Shown: positions 54,041 to 63,152 of the stretch, piece after piece
How the letters are laid out: every line of letters starts with the position of its first letter
Numbering within the stretch: position 1 is the stretch's first letter
Assembly (NCBI RefSeq): GCF_003664325.1
Contig: NZ_RCDA01000001.1
Coordinates: 1,116,001-1,180,000, forward strand
Direction: 5' to 3'
DNA from: Alkalispirillum mobile
GTDB taxonomy: Bacteria; Pseudomonadota; Gammaproteobacteria; Nitrococcales; Halorhodospiraceae
Length of the DNA stretch: 64,000 nt
Made by a program: the position numbers and the translations under genes
The notes under the pieces: generated by a model
What the model was told of the DNA's origin: nothing
Databases searched by the model: none
Seen by the model: the letters and a program-made list of their open reading frames with translations, nothing else

Positions 54041-54069
54041 AGTATAAGGCGCCTGTCAACAAAGATCAA
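54041..54069 (-). promoter_or_regulatory. Predicted promoter of the rpsF operon
   Basis: TTGATC (54064-54069) and TATACT (54041-54046) on the minus strand, 17 bp apart. The -35 box overlaps the stop codon of rlmB, so the ribosomal operon would have its own promoter inside the end of the upstream gene. Confidence 0.65.
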
Positions 54070-54809
54070 AGCTGGCGTTGGCGCAGCGCTTCCCAGAGCA
54101 GGATGCCGGTGGCCACAGAGACGTTCAGGCTCTCCACCCGCCCGGTCATAGGGATGCGCACCAGCACATCACAGGCCTTGCGGGTGAGCCGGCGCAGGCC
54201 CTTGCCCTCGGCCCCCATGCACAGGACCAGCGGCCCGGTCAGGTCGGCCTGCCAGTGCTCGGCCCCACCCTCGCCGGCCGCGCCCACCACCCACAGGCCG
54301 CGGTCGCGCAGTCCGGCCAGCGTGCGGGCCAGGTTGGTGACCTGGTAATAGGGCACCCGCGCTGCCGCCCCGCTGGAGACCTTGTGCACCACCGGCGTCA
54401 GGCCCACCGCCCGGTCACGGGGGGCGATCACCCCGTGCACGCCGGCGGCCTCGGCGCTGCGCAGGCAGGCGCCGAGGTTATGCGGGTCCTGCACCTGGTC
54501 CAGCACCAGCAGCAGGGGCGGGGCGGGCAGCCCGTCCAGGTGGGCGGCCAGGTCGTTGTCATCGAGCGGCGTCGGGCCGCGGTAACGGATGACCACCCCC
54601 TGGTGCACGGCACCGCCGGTCAGCTCGTCCAGTTGCTTGCGCGGTACCCGCTGGATGGGCAGGTCGCGCCCCTCCAGGGTGCGCAGCACCCGGGCCAGCC
54701 GGGCGTCGCGGCGACCCTTCTCCACCCAGACCGCCTCGATGGCATCGGCATCGCACGCCACCGCGGCCCGCACCGCGTGCAGGCCGTAAAGCAGCTCCGT
54801 CTCGCTCAC
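54066..54809 (-). CDS. rlmB: 23S rRNA (guanosine-2251-2'-O) methyltransferase
   Basis: A 247-residue SpoU/TrmH-family enzyme: substrate-binding N-terminal domain (LYGLHAVRAAV), then the knotted domain with LVLDQVQDPHNLGACLRSAEA (read in parts), LCMGAEGKGLRRLT and MTGRVESLNVSVATGI. RlmB methylates G2251 of 23S rRNA in the peptidyl-transferase centre. Its start overlaps the rnr stop (ATGA), the usual rnr-rlmB couple. Confidence 0.95.
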   Translation of the reverse strand: MSETELLYGLHAVRAAVACDADAIEAVWVEKGRRDARLARVLRTLEGRDLPIQRVPRKQLDELTGGAVHQGVVIRYRGPTPLDDNDLAAHLDGLPAPPLLLVLDQVQDPHNLGACLRSAEAAGVHGVIAPRDRAVGLTPVVHKVSSGAAARVPYYQVTNLARTLAGLRDRGLWVVGAAGEGGAEHWQADLTGPLVLCMGAEGKGLRRLTRKACDVLVRIPMTGRVESLNVSVATGILLWEALRQRQL

Positions 54810-57082
54810 TGCCGGCGGCTCCGGCGCTTGCGCCCCCCGCCGCGCTTGCCACCGCCCTGCTCGGCACCGGGCAGCGGATTGCCCTCGGCGTCCAGCGGGT
54901 GGGCGACCATGCTGAAGTCGATCTTGCGCTCGTCCTTGTCCACCCGGGCGATCTGCACGCGCACGCGGTCGGTCAGACGGTACTCCTTGCCGCTGCGCTC
55001 GCCGAGCAGGCGGTGGCCCACCGGGTCGAAGTGGAAGAAGTCACTCTCCAGCTGGGTCACGTGGACCAGGCCGTCGACGAACAGGTCCTCCAGTTCGATG
55101 AACAGGCCGAAGCTGGTGACACCGCTGATCACGCCGTTGAACTCATCGCCCAGGTGCTGCTGCATGTACTCGCACTTGAGCGTGAGCAGGGCATCGCGGG
55201 TGGCATCGTCGGCCCGCCGCTCACAGGTGGAACAATGCTCGCCCAGGGCCACCAGCTCATCGTGGCGCACCGGGTAGCTGCCGCCGGTGCCGCCGTCGAG
55301 GATGTGGCCGATGGCCCGGTGCATCATCAGGTCGGGGTAACGGCGGATGGGCGAGGTGAAGTGGGCATAGGCGTCCAGCGCCAGGCCGAAGTGGCCGGAG
55401 TTGTCCGGTCGGTAGTCGGCCGCCTGCATGGAGCGCAGCATCACGGTCTCGATCAGGTGGCGGTCGGGCCGGTCCTTCACCTGCTGCATGATCTCGGCGT
55501 AGTCGGCGGCGCGCGGCTTGTCGCCGCCCCCGAGTTGCAGACCGATACCGCTGAGGAACTCGCGCAGCGAGACCAGCCGGTCCTCCGGCGGGGTGTCGTG
55601 CACGCGGTAGAGTCCGCCGATGCGCTGACGCTCCAGGAAGCGGGCGGCGCAGACGTTGGCGGCGATCATGCACTCCTCGATCAGTTTGTGCACGTCATTG
55701 CGCCGGGTCGGCGCAATGCTGACGATGCGTCCCTGCTCGTCGAACTCGATGTCCGCCTCGCTGCTCTCGAAGTCGATGGCGCCGCGCCGCTCGCGTGCGC
55801 TGCGCAGGGCCCCGTACAGCTCGTAGAGGTGGTGCAGGTGCGGCAACAGGTCGGCGTGTTCGGCGGCGCCCTCCGGGTCATCTCCCTGCAGCAGACCCCA
55901 GACCTGCTCGTAGGTGAAGCGGGCGTGGGAGCGCATGACCGCGCGCAGAAAGCGCGAGCGCTTGATCTCACCGTTGCGGTCGATGAGCATCTCGCAGGCC
56001 ATGCACAGCCGGTCCACCTTGGGGTTGAGCGAGCACAGGCCGTTGGAGAGCACCTCGGGCAGCATCGGCACCACGTTGCGCGGGAAGTAGACCGAGGTGG
56101 CGCGGTTCTGCGCTTCGTCATCCAGCGCGGTGCCCGGGCGCACGTAGTGGGAGACGTCGGCGATGGCCACGGTGAGCTTCCACCCGCTGGGGGTAGGCTC
56201 ACAGTAGACCGCGTCGTCGAAGTCGCGGGCATCGGCGCCGTCGATGGTCACCAGCGGCGTATCGCGCAAGTCCACCCGGTCGGCCTTGGCCGCCTCCGGC
56301 ACCTGCTCGCCCAGGTGGGCGATCTCGCGATCCACGGCCTCGGGCCACTCCACGGGGATACCGTAGGTCTCGGCCGCGACCTTGATCTCCATGCCCGGGT
56401 CGATGTGCTCGCCGAGCACCTCGACCACCTGACCCAGGGCCTGGCGGCGCTCGGTGGGCTGGGACCGGATCTCCACCACCACCATCTGGCCGCTCACCGC
56501 GCCGGCGCCCTCGTGGGCCGGCACGATGATGTCGTGGCTCATGCGCTTGTTCTCGGGCATGACGAAACCGATGCCGCTCTCTTCAAAGTAGCGGCCCAGC
56601 AACCGGCTGTTGGCGCGCTCCAGCACCTCGACCAGCTCCCCCTCGGGGCGCTTGTCCTCGCCCAGACCGACCACGCGGGCAATGGCCCGGTCGCCGTGCA
56701 TCAGCGCCCGCATCTGGCGCGGGGGCAGGTAGACCCAGGCGCTGCCGTCGTCCGGACGCAACCAGCCGGAGCCGTTCTGATGGCCCTGGATGCGGCCGCG
56801 CACCAGGTCCCGGTTGTCGACAATGACGTAACCGCGTCGGCGGTTGCGCACCAGCTGACCGTCGCGCTCCATGGCACGCAGGCGGCGGCGCAGGCCCTCT
56901 TGTTGGTCGGGGTCGGTCAACTCCAGCAGCTCTGCCAGCTCCTGGCGGGTAAAGGGGCGACCATGGGCGCCGATCACCTCCAACAGGTACTCACGGCTGG
57001 GCACCGGGCGGTCGTACTTCTGCTGCTCGCGGTCCAGGTAGGGGCCCTGCTGGGGTAACTTGCTGCGTTTGCGTTTTGCCAT
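54806..57082 (-). CDS. rnr: Ribonuclease R
   Basis: A 758-residue exonuclease: helix-turn-helix N-terminal part (REYLLEVIGAHGRPFTRQELAELL, read in parts), two cold-shock domains, RNB catalytic domain with DARDFDDAVYCEP carrying the metal-binding aspartates, S1 domain (about 640-725) and a basic lysine/arginine-rich tail (GKRGGGRKRRSRRQ). It degrades structured RNA 3' to 5'. It overlaps rlmB by four bases. Confidence 0.96.
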   Translation of the reverse strand: MAKRKRSKLPQQGPYLDREQQKYDRPVPSREYLLEVIGAHGRPFTRQELAELLELTDPDQQEGLRRRLRAMERDGQLVRNRRRGYVIVDNRDLVRGRIQGHQNGSGWLRPDDGSAWVYLPPRQMRALMHGDRAIARVVGLGEDKRPEGELVEVLERANSRLLGRYFEESGIGFVMPENKRMSHDIIVPAHEGAGAVSGQMVVVEIRSQPTERRQALGQVVEVLGEHIDPGMEIKVAAETYGIPVEWPEAVDREIAHLGEQVPEAAKADRVDLRDTPLVTIDGADARDFDDAVYCEPTPSGWKLTVAIADVSHYVRPGTALDDEAQNRATSVYFPRNVVPMLPEVLSNGLCSLNPKVDRLCMACEMLIDRNGEIKRSRFLRAVMRSHARFTYEQVWGLLQGDDPEGAAEHADLLPHLHHLYELYGALRSARERRGAIDFESSEADIEFDEQGRIVSIAPTRRNDVHKLIEECMIAANVCAARFLERQRIGGLYRVHDTPPEDRLVSLREFLSGIGLQLGGGDKPRAADYAEIMQQVKDRPDRHLIETVMLRSMQAADYRPDNSGHFGLALDAYAHFTSPIRRYPDLMMHRAIGHILDGGTGGSYPVRHDELVALGEHCSTCERRADDATRDALLTLKCEYMQQHLGDEFNGVISGVTSFGLFIELEDLFVDGLVHVTQLESDFFHFDPVGHRLLGERSGKEYRLTDRVRVQIARVDKDERKIDFSMVAHPLDAEGNPLPGAEQGGGKRGGGRKRRSRRQ

Positions 57083-57213
57083 TCTGTTATCTTCGGTCCT
57101 GTTTTCGAATCGTGTCAGTTATTTGTCGGCCACACCCGGGGTCAATGGCTCGAAGGATACGCCCTGCACCGGCCAATGCAAACCGCGCGGCACGAGAAAT
57201 CGCGCCGGAGGTG

Positions 57214-57242
57214 TTGACGACCCCGGGGCGGATCCGTATAGT
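57214..57242 (+). promoter_or_regulatory. Predicted promoter of tRNA-Leu
   Basis: TTGACG (57214-57219) and TATAGT (57237-57242), both five of six to consensus, with a 17-bp spacer, followed by a GC-rich discriminator. It starts about 30 bp before the tRNA, as expected for a stable RNA gene. Confidence 0.8.
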
Positions 57243-57278
57243 TTGCGCCCAGTCGACGGTGAGTCATCACCACGACAC

Positions 57279-57365
57279 GCCGAGGTGGCGGAATTGGTAG
57301 ACGCGCCAGCTTCAGGTGCTGGTGGGGGCAACCCCGTGGAGGTTCAAGTCCTCTCCTCGGCACCA
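57279..57365 (+). tRNA. tRNA-Leu (anticodon CAG)
   Basis: 87 nt with encoded CCA. Acceptor GCCGAGG/CCTCGGC, anticodon loop TTCAGGT giving CAG (codon CTG, the dominant leucine codon here), long variable arm (GGGGGCAACCCC region), T arm GAGGTTCAAGTCCTC. Single-gene unit with its own promoter and terminator. Confidence 0.98.
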
Positions 57366-57376
57366 ACACCGCGAAA

Positions 57377-57406
57377 GGCCGGTCCCGAAAGGGTCCGGCC
57401 TTTTTT
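57377..57406 (+). terminator. Terminator of tRNA-Leu
   Basis: GGCCGG-T-CCC pairs with GGG-T-CCGGCC around a GAAA tetraloop, then six T residues (57401-57406). It begins 12 bp after the tRNA end. Confidence 0.9.
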
Positions 57407-57453
57407 GTTTGGGTTTGGGCGAGCGGCGCAGCCGCCGGCGCCACGAGGGGCGC

Positions 57454-57918
57454 CTACTGCATCTCCCACTGCCCGTCCGCCGTACGGCACGCCTCGCCGG
57501 TCACGGTCTCGCGCTGTCCGTCGATCACCGCCTCTGTCTCGAAGGTCCGGCAGGGCTGACCGCCCGCATCCCGGGTCTCGGTAGGCGTGACCTGGTATTC
57601 ATGGCCGGTGTTCGGGTTCTGCCACTCGGAGGACTGGTGGTCGGGCTGCGTCTCCAGCGTCTGCCCCATCCGCTGCCGGTCTACCTCGTCCATGGTCTCG
57701 CCGATACTGGCGCCGATCGCGGAGCCGGCCAGCGTGCCGCCGATAATGGCCGCGGTCTGCCCGGTGCCGCCACCCACCTGGGAACCGAGAATGCCGCCCA
57801 GCGCGCCGCCGACCACCGCCCCGGTCTGCTCCTGCGTGGGTCCGCCCTGCTGGGCACAGCCGCCCAGCACCAGCGCCGCGGCCAGTAACGCAGCCAGCAT
57901 GGTGGTTCGCTTCTGCAT
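57454..57918 (-). CDS. Outer-membrane lipoprotein, 17-kDa surface antigen type
   Basis: A 154-residue lipoprotein: signal peptide with lipobox VLGGC (Cys21), then a glycine-zipper segment (about 32-75) with repeated GxxxG motifs (AVVGGALGGILGSQVGGG and IIGGTLAGSAIGASIG) that can span the outer membrane, and a C-terminal domain with two cysteines (PCRTF and EACRT). It matches the Rickettsia 17-kDa antigen type. Function of the family is unclear, probably structural. Start at 57918. Single gene. Confidence 0.88.
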   Translation of the reverse strand: MQKRTTMLAALLAAALVLGGCAQQGGPTQEQTGAVVGGALGGILGSQVGGGTGQTAAIIGGTLAGSAIGASIGETMDEVDRQRMGQTLETQPDHQSSEWQNPNTGHEYQVTPTETRDAGGQPCRTFETEAVIDGQRETVTGEACRTADGQWEMQ

Positions 57919-58058
57919 AATGCCTTCCCTCGCTTGTCCAAACGTGTCACGGCCGTTGGACAATGGGGAGGGCAACGCCGTTCCACGGACCGGGAAGGGG
58001 CCACGGGGAGGGACGCGCGCCCGGCGAACAGCCCACCGGACGCGCGATAGCCGGGAGA

Positions 58059-59411
<1,353 letters not shown>

Positions 59412-59451
59412 TCACGCGGTTGAGCGGGCCACGCCCACGATGCCACCACCG

Positions 59452-60657
59452 CTAAAGGGGCTGGGTGACCCAATGCCCCTGATCGTCCTGTTGCAAGCGG
59501 CGATCACAGCCCTGCGCTGAGGCGCCACCCTGCTGACCGGGGAGCGCCTGCACCACCCGCTCCCCCTCACCGCGCAGGGCCTCGATGGCGCGCATGAGGT
59601 CCGGCTCGTCGCCCCAGGGGGCGAGGATGCCGCCACGGGCCGTTGCCGTCGGCACGCCGTCCGAGACCTGGACCAGCGTGCGCAGGTCGGCACTGAAGCC
59701 GGTGGCCGGGCGCGGGTTGCCGAACACGCGGCCGATGTCGTCGTACCGGCCGCCGCGGGCCACTTCGGAGCCGTAGCCGGGCACCAGCGCCGCGAAGACG
59801 ATGCCGGTGTGGTAGCCGTATCCGCGCAACTCGGCCAGGTCAAAGTGCAGCGGCAGGTCGGGCAGCCGGCGCTCGAGGCCGGCGGCCACGCCCCAGAGAT
59901 TGCGCAGGGCCTGACGGACGCTCTCCGGCGCCTCCGCCAGCACCTCGCCGGCGTGATCCAGGGCCTCGACGCCGCCGTTGAGCTGGGGCAGCGCGCGGAG
60001 CATGCGCCGCCAGGGCTGATCGATGCCGGCCTCGTCCAGCAACTCGTCGATCTCGGCCACCGCCTTGCGCTGCAGGGCCTCCAGCAACGCCGCTTCCTGC
60101 GCGGCGTCGCAGCCGGCCGCCCGGGCCAGCCCGCGGAAGACACCCACGTGGCCCAGATCCAGGTAGGGCTGGCTGATGCCGGCCGTGCGCAGACTGGACA
60201 CCGCCAGCGAGATGATCTCGATGTCGCTTTCCACCCCGGCGTGCCCGAACAGCTCGGCACCCAGCTGCACCGGGTTGCGCGAACGGGAGATGCCCTCCGG
60301 TCGCGCATGCAGGACGCTACCGATGTAGCAGAGGCGGGTGGGCGCCTCCCTCCGAAGTCGATGGGCATCAATGCGCGCCACCTGCGGGGTGATGTCCGCG
60401 CGCACCCCCATCAGCCGTCCGGTAAGCTGGTCGGTCAGCTTGAAGGTCTGCACGTCCAGGTCGTGGCCGGTGCCGGTGAGCAGCGAGTCCAGGTACTCGA
60501 TGAACGGCGGCATCACCAACTCGTAGCCCCAGCTGTTGAACTGGTCGAGCAGCTTGCGGCGCAGGCCCTCCAGCTGCCCGGCCTGGCCGGGCAGCAACTC
60601 GTCCACGCCCTCTGGCAGCAGCCAGCGGTTGTCTTTGCTGAAGGCGGAATCGCTCAT
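59452..60657 (-). CDS. hisZ: ATP phosphoribosyltransferase regulatory subunit HisZ
   Basis: A 401-residue protein related to histidyl-tRNA synthetase but without the anticodon-binding domain: WLLPEGVDELLPGQA at the start, VMPPFIEYLDSLLTG, and DLTGRLMGVRADITPQVARIDAHR-like blocks (read in parts). HisZ binds and activates the short form of HisG in histidine synthesis. HisG itself lies elsewhere. Start at 60657. It follows hflC behind a terminator. Confidence 0.93.
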   Translation of the reverse strand: MSDSAFSKDNRWLLPEGVDELLPGQAGQLEGLRRKLLDQFNSWGYELVMPPFIEYLDSLLTGTGHDLDVQTFKLTDQLTGRLMGVRADITPQVARIDAHRLRREAPTRLCYIGSVLHARPEGISRSRNPVQLGAELFGHAGVESDIEIISLAVSSLRTAGISQPYLDLGHVGVFRGLARAAGCDAAQEAALLEALQRKAVAEIDELLDEAGIDQPWRRMLRALPQLNGGVEALDHAGEVLAEAPESVRQALRNLWGVAAGLERRLPDLPLHFDLAELRGYGYHTGIVFAALVPGYGSEVARGGRYDDIGRVFGNPRPATGFSADLRTLVQVSDGVPTATARGGILAPWGDEPDLMRAIEALRGEGERVVQALPGQQGGASAQGCDRRLQQDDQGHWVTQPL

Positions 60658-60738
60658 GGGAAGTCCTTCAGTTCCGGGAAAGTACGACAGGTCCGGTGCA
60701 CGTGCGTTTGCCGAGCATGATACCCGTTTACCTGCCAT

Positions 60739-60766
60739 AAAAAAGGCCGGGCCTCTCGGCCCGGCC
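60739..60766 (-). terminator. Terminator after hflC
   Basis: A perfect 9-bp GC stem (60745-60753 with 60758-60766) and a TCTC loop; on the minus strand it is followed by six T residues (60744 down to 60739). It lies 24 bp after the hflC stop and separates it from hisZ. Confidence 0.9.
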
Positions 60767-60789
60767 CCGATTCCGGCGCTGGAAACCGG

Positions 60790-61677
60790 TTACGGCATCT
60801 CCAGCCCGTTCATACCATTATTGAAGTACTGGAAGAACTCGCTGTTCGGCGACAACACGAGGATATCTTCCTTGGAGCGGAAGGTGGCGCTGTAGGCCCC
60901 GAGGCTCCGGTGGAACGCGTAGAACTCTGGATCCTCGCCGTGGGCGTTGGCGTAGATCGACGCGGCCTGGGCGTCACCCTCACCACGAAGGCGCTCGGCA
61001 TCACGGTAGGCCTCGGCCAGGATCACCGTGCGGCGGCGATCGGCCTCGGCGCGGATCCGCTCACCGGCCTCCTCACCCAGGGCGCGCAGCTCGCGGGCCA
61101 CCCGCTCACGCTCGGCCGCCATGCGCTGGAAGATGGACTCGTTGACATCCTCCGGCAGGTCGATGCGCTTCAGCCGGACATCCAGCACCTCGATGCCCAC
61201 GTCCTTCGCGGAGTCCGCGGCCCGCTCCCGCAGGATGTCCATGATCTCCACGCGCTCGCCGGAGATAACGTTCTCCACCGTGCGCTGGCCGAACTCGTCC
61301 CGCAAGCCCTGCTGCACGATCTCTCGCAGCCGGGAGTTGGCCCGCTGGAAGTCACCGCCCGCGAAGGAGACGAAGAACTCGGTCGGGTCCTCGATCCGCC
61401 ACTTGACGAACGAGTCCACGATCAGGTTCTTGTTCTCGGCGGTCAGAAAGCGCTGTGGCTCAGCGTCCAGCGTCTGCACCCGGCGGTCGAACTTGCGCAC
61501 GTTGTTGACGAAGGGGAGCTTGAAATGCAGCCCGGGCTCGAAGTCGTCACGCACGACCTCACCCAAGCGGAATTTCAGGGCGAACTCCCGCTCGTCCACG
61601 GTAAAGACCGAGAAGTAGGCCAGGATGGCGGCCACTACCAGGACCGGCACCACGACTGTCTTGACCATCTGGTTCAT
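60790..61677 (-). CDS. hflC: Membrane protease modulator HflC
   Basis: A 295-residue SPFH/band-7 protein with one N-terminal membrane helix (about 7-27) and the HflC blocks FTVDEREFALKFRLGE and VDSFVKWRIEDPTEFF. With HflK it forms a large cage around FtsH and limits its proteolysis. Start overlaps the hflK stop (ATGA). Longest-match length for the family is about 300. Confidence 0.94.
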   Translation of the reverse strand: MNQMVKTVVVPVLVVAAILAYFSVFTVDEREFALKFRLGEVVRDDFEPGLHFKLPFVNNVRKFDRRVQTLDAEPQRFLTAENKNLIVDSFVKWRIEDPTEFFVSFAGGDFQRANSRLREIVQQGLRDEFGQRTVENVISGERVEIMDILRERAADSAKDVGIEVLDVRLKRIDLPEDVNESIFQRMAAERERVARELRALGEEAGERIRAEADRRRTVILAEAYRDAERLRGEGDAQAASIYANAHGEDPEFYAFHRSLGAYSATFRSKEDILVLSPNSEFFQYFNNGMNGLEMP

Positions 61678-63059
61678 CAGCGCACCTCCCGGGTCCGCAG
61701 CGAGTCACGGGCGCGTTCGGTCGGTGTGACCGCATCCCTGCCGCCCAGCGGAGGCGCCATGGAAAGATCCCGCGCCTCATCGTTGTCATCCTCCTGCACG
61801 GCGTCACTACGCTCGAGCATGCGGTCCAGAGGCAGGTACATGAGTGACTGGCCACTCTCCACGTCCATCATGATCTTGCTGGTGCTGCTCAGGACACGCT
61901 CCATGGTCTCCAGATAGAGGCGCTGACGGGTAACCTCCGGTGCGTTCTGGTACTCGCCCAGCAGCGCGGTGAAGCGGTCGGTCTCACCCTCGGCCTGCGC
62001 CACGACCTGCTCACGGTAGGCCTGCGCCTCCTCGCGTTGGCGGGCCGCCTGACCCTCGGCGCGCGGAATCAGTGCGTTCGCATAGGCACGGGCCCGGCTG
62101 ATGGTGCGCTGCTGGTCCTCACGGGCGCGAATGGCGTCCGCGAAGGCCGGCTGAACCTCTTCCGGCGGCTGGGCGTCCTGGATGGCCACCCGAACCAGCG
62201 TCAGGCCGGCCTGGTAGCGGTCCAAGGCTGTCTGAATGAGCTGCTCGGACTCATCCGCCACCTGGGCACGCCCCTGGGTCAGCACCCACTCCAGCGGAGT
62301 GATGGCCGCCCTGGCGGTGTCGTCGGCACCGGCCAGCAGGGACTCCAGCTCTTCCTCAGTGAGCTCGTCGGCGAGTTCGTCGGCAATCTGACCGAATTCC
62401 TCGCCCGGACTCACATCAGCATCCTCAGGGGCCTCGGCCTTGCCGACCACCTCGCGCAGGGCGCTCTCGGCCAGCTGCTTGAGGGTGTCGTCCGGCTGAC
62501 GGAAGTTGAAAAGGTACTCGGCCGGGTCGCTGATCCGGTACTGGATCGCCACTTTGAGGTTAACGATGTTCTCGTCCCGGGTAAGCATCAGCGCCTCACG
62601 GAGCACGGCGCGGGTGCGATCACCCATGGATTCGTAACCGATCTCGATGGTCCGCACCTCGGAGACGTCCACCCGCTCCACGCTGCCGATGGGCCGCGGG
62701 AAGTGCCAGTGGGGCCCCGGCTGGGTCACGCCGGTGTTGGCGCCGAAGGTCAGCTCCACGCCGCGTTGGCCCTCGTCGACAATGTAGATGCCGGAGGCCA
62801 GCCAGCCGGCCACCACCAGGCCGCCGAGCAGCGCGATGCCCTTGGCACCCGGCCCTTTGAAGTTCTGGCCGGAACCACCGCCGTCACCGGCGCCGCCACC
62901 CTTTTTGCTGCCGAACAGCTGGGTGACCTTGTCACGCATCTTGTTGATGGCCTCGTCGAGGTCGGGCGGGCCCTGATTGTCGCCGCCGCCCCCGCCACCG
63001 CGGTTGCCGCCACCACCCCAGGGATCGCGGTTGCCGCCGCCTGGCTCATTCCACGCCAT
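61677..63059 (-). CDS. hflK: Membrane protease modulator HflK
   Basis: A 460-residue SPFH protein with a glycine/asparagine-rich N terminus (about 5-35), one membrane helix (about 74-93) and the band-7 domain. GAGDGG-rich start, YIVDEGQRGVELTFG and MLTRDENIVNLKVAIQYRI are typical. Residues about 215-250 hold an acidic insertion (DADVSPGEEFGQIADELADEL, read in parts) that is not usual in HflK and lies inside the band-7 region. It is coupled to hflC. Confidence 0.93.
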   Translation of the reverse strand: MAWNEPGGGNRDPWGGGGNRGGGGGGDNQGPPDLDEAINKMRDKVTQLFGSKKGGGAGDGGGSGQNFKGPGAKGIALLGGLVVAGWLASGIYIVDEGQRGVELTFGANTGVTQPGPHWHFPRPIGSVERVDVSEVRTIEIGYESMGDRTRAVLREALMLTRDENIVNLKVAIQYRISDPAEYLFNFRQPDDTLKQLAESALREVVGKAEAPEDADVSPGEEFGQIADELADELTEEELESLLAGADDTARAAITPLEWVLTQGRAQVADESEQLIQTALDRYQAGLTLVRVAIQDAQPPEEVQPAFADAIRAREDQQRTISRARAYANALIPRAEGQAARQREEAQAYREQVVAQAEGETDRFTALLGEYQNAPEVTRQRLYLETMERVLSSTSKIMMDVESGQSLMYLPLDRMLERSDAVQEDDNDEARDLSMAPPLGGRDAVTPTERARDSLRTREVR

Positions 63060-63152
63060 GGATGTCTCCGTGGTTAAGGGTTGGATCTAGATGCGCCGGA
63101 AGGCGCAACCGGTGATTGTAATGACGCCGCAGTGAAAACCGCAAGGCGCCCT

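Noticed and set aside
54899-57058. A 719-codon open frame on the plus strand opposite rnr
   Set aside because: It is antisense to rnr, an unmistakable gene with all its domains. Long antisense frames are expected at this GC content; the translation is rich in H, Q, V and A without family motifs.
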